This document shows, piece after piece, positions 1-8,507 of a DNA stretch of 14,409 nt. The stretch is from assembly GCA_910592005.1 (NCBI GenBank), contig CAJVPP010002555.1, positions 1 to 14,409 of the forward strand, given 5' to 3'. The position numbers were made by a program, and so were the translations under genes. Position 1 is the first letter of the stretch; each line of letters starts with the position of its first letter. The notes under the pieces were generated by a model. It made no database searches and was not told where the DNA came from. It saw nothing but the letters and a program-made list of their open reading frames with translations. Source of the stretch: Funneliformis mosseae. Taxonomy: Eukaryota > Glomeromycota > Glomeromycetes > Glomerales > Glomeraceae.

Positions 1-74
1 TTTGGAAAATTTTAATGGGTGTTATTAATTAACTTTAAGAATTATGAGGGGTCGGATACTTATGACCGCTACTG
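1..74. mobile_element. Terminus of a Tc1/mariner-like element, cut by window edge
   Basis: Read on the minus strand, the segment starts CAGTAGCGGTCATAAGTATC directly after a TA dinucleotide (75-76). A CAGT-type end next to a TA target is typical of Tc1/mariner terminal inverted repeats. These bases are also clearly richer in G+C than what follows. The rest of the element and its partner repeat would lie left of the window, so the call rests on one end only. The insertion lies just beyond the C-terminal end of the hAT gene. Confidence 0.4.
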
Positions 75-97
75 TAAAACTAAACCAAATTATTTTT

Positions 98-227
98 TTA
101 AAAATAAAATAATTTTCTTTCTTTATAATAATCTTTAATTAATTAAATCTATCTTTTAAATTGTATCTTTTTTGAATTACCAAATCTGTTCTATTTAAAA
201 ATATTCTTTCTATTAGTGCTCTTATAA
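98..227 (-). pseudogene. hAT transposase, last exon (C-terminal dimerisation motif)
   Basis: Minus-strand translation gives VIRALIERIFLNRTDLVIQK followed by RYNLKDRFN and a stop. It aligns position by position with the hAT C-terminal signature, commonly ATSVPSER-F/S-x-A/T-GD-x-V-x-x-KR. Several differences (A to V, T to I, P to L) are what C-to-T transitions would give. It joins in frame (phase 1) to the upstream exon at 300 through the 72-bp intron 228-299. The true end of the protein is unclear; a Tc1/mariner-like end begins at 74. Confidence 0.75.
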
Positions 228-299
228 CTAAAAAATAATAATAAAATTTATATGAGTAATTATAAATTATAAAATAATACAATTAATATTTATATTAAC
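228..299 (-). other. Spliceosomal intron of the hAT pseudogene (72 bp)
   Basis: Minus-strand donor GTTAAT follows G300, and acceptor TTTTTTAG precedes base 227. Removing it joins DYLAIL to VIRALIERIF in one frame, as the hAT C-terminus requires. The length matches the other introns of this gene. Confidence 0.6.
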
Positions 300-311
300 C
301 TAAAATAGCTA

Positions 312-870
312 CAGTTCTCAGCAAAAAAAATGATAGTGCAATCTTTTACTATATAATTAACATTTTTTTGTAAGGATTTGTATAAACAATTATATAGTAT
401 TTTATATATATTATTAGTCTGAATACTATATATATTATTTAAAGTCCACAATACATATTTTAATATAAAAATTTTTTGCAATTATAAAATAAGATCAAAT
501 TTGAGTATTTAATTATTAAAATTAAGATTACAAAATATTTTACTATATTAACAAGCTTCATCTACTAATAAAAAAATATTCAGCTAAATGTTTTACAATA
601 GAGATAATATATTCTAATTAAAAAAGTAAGAAATAGAAAGCATAAAGTTAAATTAATAAGAAGAAAAACTAACTTTCTAATTTTTTAGTATTTTAACTTA
701 TATTTAAATTCAGATTGACAGAGAAGGAGAATACTTTTTATATTTTAATTTTTTGAGTATATAATTTCTTAATCAAAAGCATTTGAAAATAAAAAAAATT
801 TTGAAAGTTATTTATTAAAAACTTTTATTATTCAAAAAAAACTTTTTGTCATTCTTTTCGCCAGGAATTG
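312..870. mobile_element. TA-flanked Tc1/mariner-like non-autonomous element (559 bp)
   Basis: The left end reads CAGTTCTCAGCAAAAAAAAT (312 on). The right end, reverse-complemented from 870, reads CAATTCCTGGCGAAAAGAAT. Over the first 24 bases 17 are identical and all seven differences are transitions, so these are decayed terminal inverted repeats. A TA lies on each side (310-311, 871-872), the Tc1/mariner target duplication. Removing the element and one TA restores the codons for DYLAI in the hAT transposase. The interior is AT-rich with no credible ORF or transposase motif, so it looks like a MITE or an internally deleted copy. Confidence 0.7.
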
Positions 871-955
871 TAAGTAATCTTTAGCCATTTTAAAAAGATT
901 TGGATATTCATTTTCATGAAGTTTTATAATAATATTTATAAATTAATAAATTAAT
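871..955 (-). pseudogene. hAT transposase fragment, HENEYP...KMAKDYL
   Basis: Minus-strand translation gives KLHENEYPNLFKMAKDYL, the block that normally follows the tryptophan pair of the hAT C-terminal domain (WWK...YP-L..MA.DYLAI). The tryptophan side lies beyond the LINE at 8508 and above. Bases 955 to about 925 are AT-rich and look like the second half of an intron interrupted by the LINE. The last residues of the block (AI) are on the far side of the 312-870 element, at 301-309. Confidence 0.8.
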
Positions 956-972
956 TAAATATAAGAATATAT
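956..972. repeat. LINE target-site duplication, left copy (17 bp)
   Basis: TAAATATAAGAATATAT occurs here and again, perfectly, at 8463-8479 just after the LINE poly-A tail. This is the variable-length duplication made by target-primed reverse transcription. Confidence 0.9.
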
Positions 973-1069
973 AAAAAACTCTTTCTGTCGATCACCAAAA
1001 CTAAAAATGACTGAAAAAAAAAACGTTCGTAATAATAACTCTAAACCTAACTAAGTTTGTTTCTCTCCT
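973..1069 (+). other. LINE leader (5' UTR)
   Basis: These are the first bases after the duplication, starting AAAAAACTCTTTCTGTCG. An ATG at 1007 opens a short reading frame (MTEKKNVRNNNSKPN, then TAA at 1052) in the same frame as the ATG at 1070. The ancestral ORF1 may therefore have begun at 1007 and the 5' UTR may have been only about 34 bases. No promoter motif is recognisable. Confidence 0.5.
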
Positions 1070-3057
1070 ATGGAGAACGACCAACAACAACAATGTCCAA
1101 TTAAGAAATAACATATTGAATAACCAAACAAACAGAAACTACAAACACCTCTGGAAGCAACTCTAACAGCCCTACAGACATGAAGGTTGAAACTTCGCTC
1201 CCCAACACTTTAGACAAAGAAAAAAGCTCTGAAACTTCCGATAACAATACCAATATTCCCCTTGACGAAAACCAAGCCTTTGACGCTTCTAAAAATGGCC
1301 TAAATAACAAACAAAATGAAAAAAATGAAATCCACTTGGAACGCGAAACAGAAGCCCCAATTTACTTCGCCTACTGCATCACAGATATGTTTTATCCTGA
1401 AAAATCCAATAGAGAAAAATAAAATGAAGCATGTGATTTATTTGCATTATACTACTCGTCCTTTATTGGTGCATCAATCCATATTCACCCTGAGGACTCA
1501 ATAAAGAAAATCGTCCGAATTGGCTTTACATCATATGTTGAAGCAAATAATGCAATTACACTTAAATTTTCATGTTTGAAAAATAACACATTTTTATCCC
1601 TCATAATCAAACCAATAGCTAAGTATATCCCTAAGCTGTTGATCCGTCTTACTGAGATCCCAATCTCTACTACTGAATTAAACATTAGATCAACCTTTTC
1701 TTTTTTTGGAAAGATCTCCCGTTGCGTCATGTTTACTAAAAATCTTTGGCAGCAAGCTACCCTTACATTTGAACAAGACACAGATATGACTATCTTGAAC
1801 AAACTTAATAGTTACTTCGTCCTTAAAGATTTAGTCAGAATCTACTCTTGTACTATGTCAGTTGAAGACGTTAGAAAGAAATCAGAATTTTCATTGAAAT
1901 TGACTAATCTTCCACTTGACACAAATGGACGTCATCTAATCTTTATTGGTAATACCATTGAAGCAATTACCTGAGTCATCCCAAAATCACGTGCCAACTA
2001 CAGAAATTTACAATACGCCATTTTCTATTTTAAAACCAAAGAATCTATGGAAGCAGCGAAAAATGGAGAAACATACTTTCTTGATAGGAAACGATTAATT
2101 TGGACTGATCCCAATGCAAAACTCTGCTTCAAGTGTCAAGTTCCAGAACACTAATCGCAAAATTGTCGTAAAAATCGTTCAACCCCACAAAACTGACAAA
2201 CCCAACACTTATATCAGCGCTACCAATCTGCACAATTTCGTAATTATAAAGCATCTATTCTTATACCCAGACCACCAACTCTCCCTAAAACACAACAAAA
2301 TACAGAAAAACCCAAACCAAGCCAACTACATAACAATACCACTGATAAACCTAAACCTAATAGTACCATCACTCTGCATAATAATCAAACATCATCTCCT
2401 AAGACCAAACCATCAAATGATGTTCAAAACTTGCAATATACCACTCCAATCCGTCTTATCAACGATAAAGAAGAACAAACCCTTGATACTAGTATACATG
2501 TATCACATCGCTGGGCTAATAATACATTAGACGAGTTTTGTATACCGCATGTTAATCTAAATCAACTATTCCAACCTGAACTACTCGTTCAGATCTCCAA
2601 CCAACTGTTAGCTATCTCTGAGCAACTCGTTAAAATAGAATCAGAACTCCACTCAACTGCAAATCGAGTTATTACAGTTGAAAAAGTCCTTAATATCAAC
2701 ATTCTACTCCCCCACCAAGCAGAGCTACTTAACAAATCTTTTAACGAAGATGGTATGGAAACTGAAGAATATACTTATGTAGCTGGTCCATATACAAAAG
2801 ACAACATTGTCGCCAAACAATCTGCTGAACTTATTACCTTGAAAGAAGAAAACATTCTCCTTAAAACCAACCTTGAACATAATATGACCAAACTCAATAA
2901 TGCAGGACATGCTATCGCTAATATGCAACGAATTCTACAAACACAACTTCAAATCAATCCTGATGCTTTTACTGCTATTGAAGAAGTTGCTCTCCCTTCT
3001 AGCTATGAAAAAACAGTTGACGGTGTCTTTATTCCCCCTACTCCTAAATATTTTTAA
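1070..3057 (+). pseudogene. LINE ORF1 (RNA-binding gag-like protein), broken
   Basis: ORF1 proteins coat LINE RNA. The likely start is ATG 1070 (MENDQQQQ) or 1007; both are one frame off the main body, so a frameshift lies near 1130. From 1120 the body stays in one frame to the TAA at 3055, interrupted by stops at 1420, 1972, 2152 and 2194. Parts in order: a low-complexity N-terminus rich in N, T, S, K and E (1180-1420); a region with RRM-like strands and helices (about 1640-2105, including KLTNLPLD and QYAIFYF); a CX2CX4HX4C zinc knuckle at 2125-2166, with the 2152 stop inside it; a P/T/N/Q-rich linker; and an amphipathic coiled-coil-like C-terminus (about 2580-2940). The RRM assignment is pattern-based. 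The uninterrupted C-terminal part is 2431-3057. Confidence 0.85.
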
Positions 3058-3059
3058 TG
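3055..3059 (+). promoter_or_regulatory. TAATG stop/start overlap between ORF1 and ORF2
   Basis: The ORF1 stop TAA (3055-3057) shares its last A with the ORF2 start ATG (3057-3059). Such overlaps are known in some two-ORF LINEs, where ORF2 is made by termination and re-initiation on the same RNA. That mechanism is inferred here. Confidence 0.7.
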
Positions 3060-3179
3060 ATTGATAACTCACAGAAATTTAAACAGATTAGCCCCAGTGA
3101 TCTGATATCAAACAAAAAAACAATAACAAATACTTACAATACCCATATTTTATTTTCAACTAATAATACCCTATCCTCT

Positions 3180-3905
3180 CAGCTCAACGTTGTGACACAT
3201 AATGTTCGCTCTTTCATTCAACCACAAAAACAACAATTTCTGCTCAATACTTACAATATTAATCACTTAGATATAATAGGTCTACAAGAGATAAACTTTA
3301 AATCAACCAACAATACAGTATTATTTTCAAAATTAACTTCATCACAATACTCGCACTTTTTTAATTTTGATCAACAAGCACAGAACTCAGGTTTCAGAGT
3401 TGGCTTTCTTATTAAAAAAAATATTGCTGATCATATTTACAAACATCATAGACAACATGGACGTTATATTTTTGTTAATTTTCAATTTCACAACAAATTT
3501 CGCATAAGATTGATTAATTGCTATATTTCAAGCTCAAACACAGCCCTTCGAGAACAAACATACAAAGATATATGTAATGTTATTAAATCAGCGAAAGACC
3601 TCAATATGGAAATCATCTTAATAGGAGACCTAAATGCAGTTCCAAACTGTTCTAATAATATGTCAAAAGCCAATCAATTCTTCACCCAATTAGAAGACCT
3701 CCAGCTCTTCAATTCTTTTGATCTTTTACATGATAACGCCAATCAACTATTTCCTTCATTTTTTCACGTTACACACCATCAACCCTCACAGATTGACCAT
3801 ATTTACACTTTATCACATATTGCTGCAGGCCTTAACAAAATCCAAACCATTGATGTTGACCCCAATATTTCTGACCATTCGATAGTCTATATCAATGTGA
3901 ATATA
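3180..3905 (+). pseudogene. ORF2 APE-type endonuclease domain (complete within an open frame)
   Basis: This exonuclease-endonuclease-phosphatase fold nicks target DNA to prime reverse transcription. All expected motifs are visible in one open frame: THNVRSF with Asn at 3201; IIGLQEINF with the metal-binding Glu at 3288; INCYISSSN; LIGDLNAVP with Asp 3627 and Asn 3633; QIDHIYT with Asp 3795; and NISDHSIVYI with the catalytic pair Asp 3873 and His 3876. It is the best preserved domain of the element: no stop or shift occurs from 3057 to about 3960. The catalytic residues appear intact, but the protein would be truncated shortly after the domain. Confidence 0.9.
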
Positions 3906-4723
3906 GCTGAATTTACCTCTTCAAATAACAACCAAAATGCACAAAAAAGAAGATCTACCTTTATGATGACATGGATGATAACTCTTGGACACAATTTGGT
4001 AAAAAAATGGATGGTTATCTCAGAAGTTGTCAACTATCCAACCTCTCTCCCAACAGATTACACTCAAAACATGCCCTTAACTTTTTTTGGGATCTAATAC
4101 AAGAATGTATAGAAAAAGCAGCTGAAAAATGCATTCCGTCTAGATACTCATCTCAACACTCCCGTGACCTCAGACTAAGACTATTGAAGAATCTATATAA
4201 ACAACTAATTTTACTACAAAAATTCCTACGTACGACAAAAAAATGCATTCGCCTTAATTCCATATCAGCAAACTGGCCCCAAACATATAATATAGTTTTT
4301 GATATCGCGTTAAAATACAATTTAAACTGAACGAATATTGATACCCCACAAATTGCTGACCTCATCGCTATTAAACAAAATATTGCTGATCTACTCAAAA
4401 TCCATTTGTTAGCGATCAAACTAGAAGAAGATAAACATAAAACCAAACAAATCAAAGCAGCTTTCCAACGCAGATGTGATAATTTTCATGATGATCAAGC
4501 CAAGATGTATGATTCCATCCTTAATAGACAAAGACAAACAATTGTTCTGGACAGATGCCTAGACAACTCATGTGATGATCTTAGATTACTTACCTTAGCT
4601 GATGATGTCAAACGTGAAACTAATCGACATTTTCAACAAACAACTGGTACTAGATACCACTTCATCCCTTTACCTGATCACTGGAAACAATGATACGAGC
4701 TCATAGACACAATTGATCCCCAG

Positions 4724-5742
4724 ATGTACAATAATCTTATGGATCTACCGAGTGAAGACGAATGGAATAGACTCCTTCAGACATTACCTAATGATAAAGC
4801 TCCCGGTCCCTCTAAAATTTCAAACGAAATGTTAAAGCATTTAGGCCCCAAAATGAAACATATTTTTTGGATCTTCGTTTGTGCCTGTATAAAACTCTCC
4901 TGCATGTCTGATAGATAGAATCTCACTTTTATATATCCCATCCCAAAACCCAAGCCATGGGAATATAACTTAAATAATACCCATCCTATCACTTTATTAG
5001 AATGCCCTCGAAAAGCAATTGTAAAATTAATCAACAAACGGCTTTTAGACATTCTCTCAAAAAATTCAGTCCTGCAAGGAAACAACTTCGCTGAATTACC
5101 ATTTCGTTTCACATTTGAACCAGTTTACATTCTTGACAATATAAAATATGATCATTTATCGTACAAGAGTAAACAACTTTGGATCCTATTTCAGGATATG
5201 TCGAAAGCTTATGACAGAGTTAATATCGCAATATTAACTCATACGCTTGATTGTTTACACCTCTTGCCATCATTTCTTCACTTTATACTTTTCTTATTTT
5301 ATTATGTCGCATACAAAATACTGATCTTGGTTATAATCTATCAGCTGAATGGCGCCCTCATATCAGTAATACCTCAACATCCACAATGTTAACACAAGTC
5401 TTCACACTTGCCTATATGGATGATACCCTATGGATCAGTAAATCTAAAGATGATCTTGAATCAATCTTAACAATAGCTGATGACTTTTACCAACTCAATA
5501 GTATTCTAGTAAATTGGGATAAATCTGTCTTACTTTCTTCAGTACCGATAACTACACCCATACACTTTAGACTAGTATACAATGAAGAATGGATCAAACC
5601 AATGGAACCTAAATCATCCACGCGTTATCTCAGTATCTGGATTTCGCTCCTTTCAAATTGCCAGTTTATAAGACAACAAATAAAAGATAAAATTCAAAAT
5701 GCTACCTCAACAATAAAAAAGAAATTACTCACAGATAAATAA
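4724..5742 (+). pseudogene. ORF2 reverse transcriptase domain, motif B deleted
   Basis: The reverse transcriptase copies LINE RNA at the nicked target. Visible motifs: NDKAPGPSKISNEML (from 4790); FIYPIPKPKPWE and NTHPITLLE (4930-5005); motif A QDMSKAYDRV with Asp at 5195; and motif C LAYMDDTLW with the Asp pair at 5419-5424, followed by NWDKSVLLSS. Motif A is read in frame 2 and motif C in frame 1. The junction lies near 5295-5305, between FLHFILFLF and LLCRIQNTDLGY. The expected Q-G-x-x-x-S-P-x-L block (motif B) is missing, and motif A to C spans only about 75 codons against about 100 in human L1. A deletion that also shifted the frame is the simplest explanation. A TAG at 4916 falls where a Trp is likely. 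Confidence 0.88.
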
Positions 5743-6942
5743 CTCAAAGTAGTCTTCAATTCAGTCCTCTTACCAATAATTTTATATCGTATTCAATTGA
5801 CTCTCCTTGACTACAAATTCTGTGACCAAATTATGAGGTTATATCGTAAAGTTTTTAGGTTAAATTTACACTTATCCAAAAGTACCCTAGCAGCTCTCAT
5901 CTATTCATCATTACTTTACAACATCACACACTTATACACAGTACAGATCTAAGCAAAAACTTCCAATTTCATCAAAGCTATTAATGACAAAGGGTTATTA
6001 GGCACCACATCTTTAATCCGTTCTAGACTACTACAAAATAACGAATGGCTCAATAAATCACCCCTTGCATTTTGGCCGTATAATAATTCCTTCAAATTTA
6101 AAGACTGGTGGTCTGCCCTGCTTTCTGCACTAAAATCACTTAATATTACCATTTTCAATAGTAATACAGAAGCTAATTGTATAAAAGGAGGACAATTTCC
6201 CTTAAGTGAAATATTCTCAAAAAAAGACTATTGCACTTTCGCTCCAATTTTAAAAAGCAAGCAACTAATGTTTCTTGACCAAATTACAACATCGGATGGC
6301 GCTGCACTATTCACCTTACCTGATCTCAAATTCTCAGCAGCTCGTTTGGCAATTCCCAAGGCTCCTGCTTGATTTCTCAAACTACAAATATTACTTATAT
6401 CATCACCTAACACAAGAATTATTCCTACGAAATATCATCAACCTCACATTAATAATATTTACTCAACCCCTCCAACTTACATTAAAAGTACTACACGTTT
6501 TGCTGTGGGTTGGCACTCAGACTCCCACTTCGCAATAATAGGAAAAGTACTCAAATTAGAAAATGACACCATCCATCTACAACATTTTTTTGCCTCGCCA
6601 GACTATACATTCAAAATACCACTTATACCATATAATAAATGCCCTCTTAATGATGATTCTACCTTTATTCCTTCTCATATGAGAAAGAAACAAGAAGCCT
6701 GCTTTATGACACTACCTTTGCACCTATGTGCTGATATCAAAGCCCTTCTTCTTCCAAATGTTGGTCATATCTATTCTTTGTCCCCATATATGATATATGA
6801 AATTGCTTTATATAGTTACAACTTAAATATTAATAATCCCCTCAATATCCCTCCCACTTTGTCTCCTTCATCCACAATATCTGAACTTTTTAATACAGAA
6901 ATCCTCAATAATTTAAATAATTTTAAAAATCATTTCATATAA

Positions 6943-7393
6943 TCAACTGACCTATCATTTTATACTGACGATTCCCTTATCAATTTAGGTACTCCTTCAA
7001 TCCATATGGGCGTGACTTGATTGCAATCTGATCCTTCAGCACCTTTACTTTCCTTTAATGCCTCACTTATCCTTTCTCAACCTTCATCTTCTCTAGCAGA
7101 ACTAGTTGCAATACTATCTGCTATATATGTGACGCTATTATTCGCCACTGTCAAAATTTTCACAGACTCACAAAATGTTATTTCTTCTTTTGATAAAATG
7201 AACTATTTCTACACTTTCTCCCCTACCTTTAACCCCATTTTTAAAATTTCCTTTTACCCAATTTGGTTTCTAGTTATAAAGTTAATCAAGGAAAAGTCCA
7301 TTTCCATTGAATTTCACAAAGTCAAAGCTCACTCAGATGATCATTACAATAATGTAGTTAATGCATTAGTAAAAGCTGACGGTCTCCCACTTA
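6943..7393 (+). pseudogene. ORF2 RNase H domain, final catalytic Asp changed
   Basis: RNase HI removes RNA from the RNA:DNA hybrid. Seen in one frame: FYTDDS with the first acid at 6967 (families usually have FYTDGS); SLAELVAIL with Glu at 7099; KIFTDSQN with Asp at 7165; and VKAHSDDHYNNVVNALVKADG. The last motif normally has Asp before A-L-A-K; here the codon at 7360 is AAT (Asn), a single G-to-A step from GAT. A TAA just upstream (6940) and a TGA at 7018, where Trp is plausible, also break it. The domain order RT then RNase H is as expected for several LINE clades. Confidence 0.85.
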
Positions 7394-7722
7394 CTCTGAA
7401 TTACAAACCTCTAGGACACCATTATAATCTCTATTTCAATGAAGATATTATACTCACACCACCCAGATTGTTCATAAAAGACCTTCTCAGATCAATTGAT
7501 TTCCACAATTTACAATTCCTTCCCCACTTTAACAAATACATTACTATGGATGTGGATTGGATTCGTATATTCTTCATTCTCAACGACAATGAAAACAACT
7601 CTTATACATCCTTCAAAGCCTCTTCCATTCGCAAATTTAAAATCAAGCTTATGCTTGAACTGCTCCCTACCATTGAAATCCTCAAAACAAGACATCCCAA
7701 CTTATATGACCAATCATGGAAA

Positions 7723-8238
7723 TGTCCTAGATGTTTAAGTAGTGATAAAACCTTTAATCACATTTGGACTTGTGCCAAAATTGAACACCAAATCATCAAA
7801 GTTATAGTTTTGACCAAAAGTTTCTTCATACAACATCTCACTGCATTGACCTTAGATACACAAAACTTTACAGACCTTTTAGATTCGGACATATAGTCCT
7901 TAAATGATCAACCCAACTCTTTTAACTTTATTGATCTAATCAAAGGAATTGTATCCCACTCCCTATTCAAAAAAACACATTACCTTATTAACAATACCCA
8001 ATTAACAAATGGTCTACTGTCCTCTACTTATCACCATGCATTTTCCCACATAAAATCCATTTGGATTAACCGTTGTAATGACATCAAAAACTTTGAAAAT
8101 ATCAATAACATCTCACTCAATGATCGAAAATTATATTTCACTGACACTGGCTTTCCCTCTTCACCACCACATAATTTTAATATTCCTCTGTACTTCATCT
8201 ACGCTTTTAGATTTGGTACGAACTGGTTGAATTTTTAG
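7723..8238 (+). pseudogene. ORF2 C-terminal CCHC-like motif and tail
   Basis: CPRCLSSDKTFNHIWTC (7723-7773) has the spacing CX2CX8HX3C, a zinc-binding-like motif found near the C-terminus of many LINE ORF2 proteins and thought to bind nucleic acid. The frame continues past a TAG at 7894, where Trp is plausible (SDI*SLNDQP), through a helical-looking tail to the natural stop TAG at 8236-8238. Confidence 0.75.
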
Positions 8239-8441
8239 ATCAGTAGCAACCACGCTTCCTGTATTGGATGGTTGAGTTTATTCTAAATTTATTTGAATAG
8301 GTTAGTCTGGAACGGTGCAAGGTTGATTTTGATTTGGCTTTTTTGTTAAATAGAAATTTTTGTACTCTCTATCCTGTAATTTGTAATTTTGTAAAATCTT
8401 ACTTTACTCATAAATAAAGTTTGTGCAAAGCTACCGCACGT
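8239..8441 (+). other. LINE 3' UTR (203 bp)
   Basis: This non-coding tail lies between the ORF2 stop and the poly-A tract. It has T-rich stretches and moderate G+C at its start and end. The last bases before the A tract are GCAAAGCTACCGCACGT. In related LINEs the 3' end is what the reverse transcriptase recognises; no clear hairpin was proven here. Confidence 0.75.
8413..8418 (+). terminator. Polyadenylation signal AATAAA of the LINE
   Basis: A canonical AATAAA lies 23 bases before the first A of the poly-A tract at 8442, the usual distance for cleavage and polyadenylation. Confidence 0.7.
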
Positions 8442-8462
8442 AAAAAAAAAAAAAAAAAAAAA
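8442..8462 (+). repeat. LINE poly-A tail (21 A)
   Basis: An uninterrupted run of 21 A ends the element and directly abuts the right target-site duplication at 8463. An uneroded tail argues for a relatively late insertion. Confidence 0.9.
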
Positions 8463-8479
8463 TAAATATAAGAATATAT
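8463..8479. repeat. LINE target-site duplication, right copy (17 bp)
   Basis: This is a perfect copy of 956-972. The flanks differ immediately outside it (A at 8462 versus T at 955; T at 8480 versus A at 973), so the duplication is exactly 17 bp. Confidence 0.9.
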
Positions 8480-8507
8480 TATTATAATAAATATTTAAAT
8501 ATTATAC
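8480..8507 (-). other. Probable half of a hAT intron split by the LINE
   Basis: On the minus strand a GTATAA donor starts at 8507, just after the codons for DILL, two stops and K. With 8463-8479 and 955 to about 925 it would form a pure-AT intron of about 76 bp, ending where KLHENEYP begins. The acceptor reads AA rather than AG, which may be decay. The LINE target would then lie in an intron. Confidence 0.45.

Larger units (their letters stand above)
3057..8238 (+). pseudogene. LINE ORF2 polyprotein: endonuclease, RT, RNase H, broken
   Basis: ORF2 carries out target-primed reverse transcription. The start is ATG 3057, overlapping the ORF1 stop. Reading frame 3 runs from 3057 to about 3960, then a single-base-type shift moves it to frame 2 (YDDMDDNSW at 3962), and a second shift near 5300 moves it to frame 1, which reaches the final TAG at 8236. 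In-frame stops are at 4328, 4691, 4916, 5740, 5950, 6370, 6940, 7018 and 7894. Domains: APE endonuclease 3190-3900, reverse transcriptase about 4724-5560, connection and thumb-like region to about 6900, RNase H 6958-7380, CCHC-like motif 7723-7773, and a conserved-looking tail to 8238. About 1,700 codons is normal for a LINE carrying RNase H. The RT lacks motif B through an internal deletion. Confidence 0.92.
973..8462 (+). mobile_element. Near full-length non-LTR retrotransposon (LINE), dead copy
   Basis: The element is 7490 bp and runs from a short leader to a 21-A tail, bounded by a perfect 17-bp duplication. It contains ORF1 (RNA-binding type with zinc knuckle and coiled coil) and ORF2 (APE endonuclease, reverse transcriptase, RNase H, CCHC-like tail), a 203-bp 3' UTR and an AATAAA signal. 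An APE domain at the N-terminus plus an RNase H domain places it among the APE-bearing LINE clades; I cannot name the clade. Full length, intact duplication and intact poly-A suggest a later arrival than the hAT host sequence. ORF1 and ORF2 are both interrupted by stops and frameshifts, so this copy cannot encode its own mobility proteins. It stands out from its surroundings by higher G+C. Confidence 0.95.

Noticed and set aside
290..481. 63-residue minus-strand ORF
   Set aside because: It overlaps the left border of the TA-flanked element, has an extreme K/N/I/Y composition expected of random AT-rich DNA, and has no motif.
1101..1310. Minus-strand ORF inside LINE ORF1
   Set aside because: It is the antisense shadow of the ORF1 N-terminal region, with no independent support.
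3955..3970. Programmed frameshift inside LINE ORF2
   Set aside because: There is no clear slippery site with a downstream structure, and another shift and nine stops occur in the same ORF, so a chance indel is more likely.
3800..4097. Frame-3 continuation after the endonuclease
   Set aside because: After about 3960 the ORF2 protein clearly continues in frame 2 (DDMDDNSW and onward); the frame-3 tail is out-of-frame translation.
7496..7738. ORFs overlapping the LINE C-terminal region in other frames and strands
   Set aside because: They are shadows of the real ORF2 frame that carries RNase H and the CCHC-like motif.
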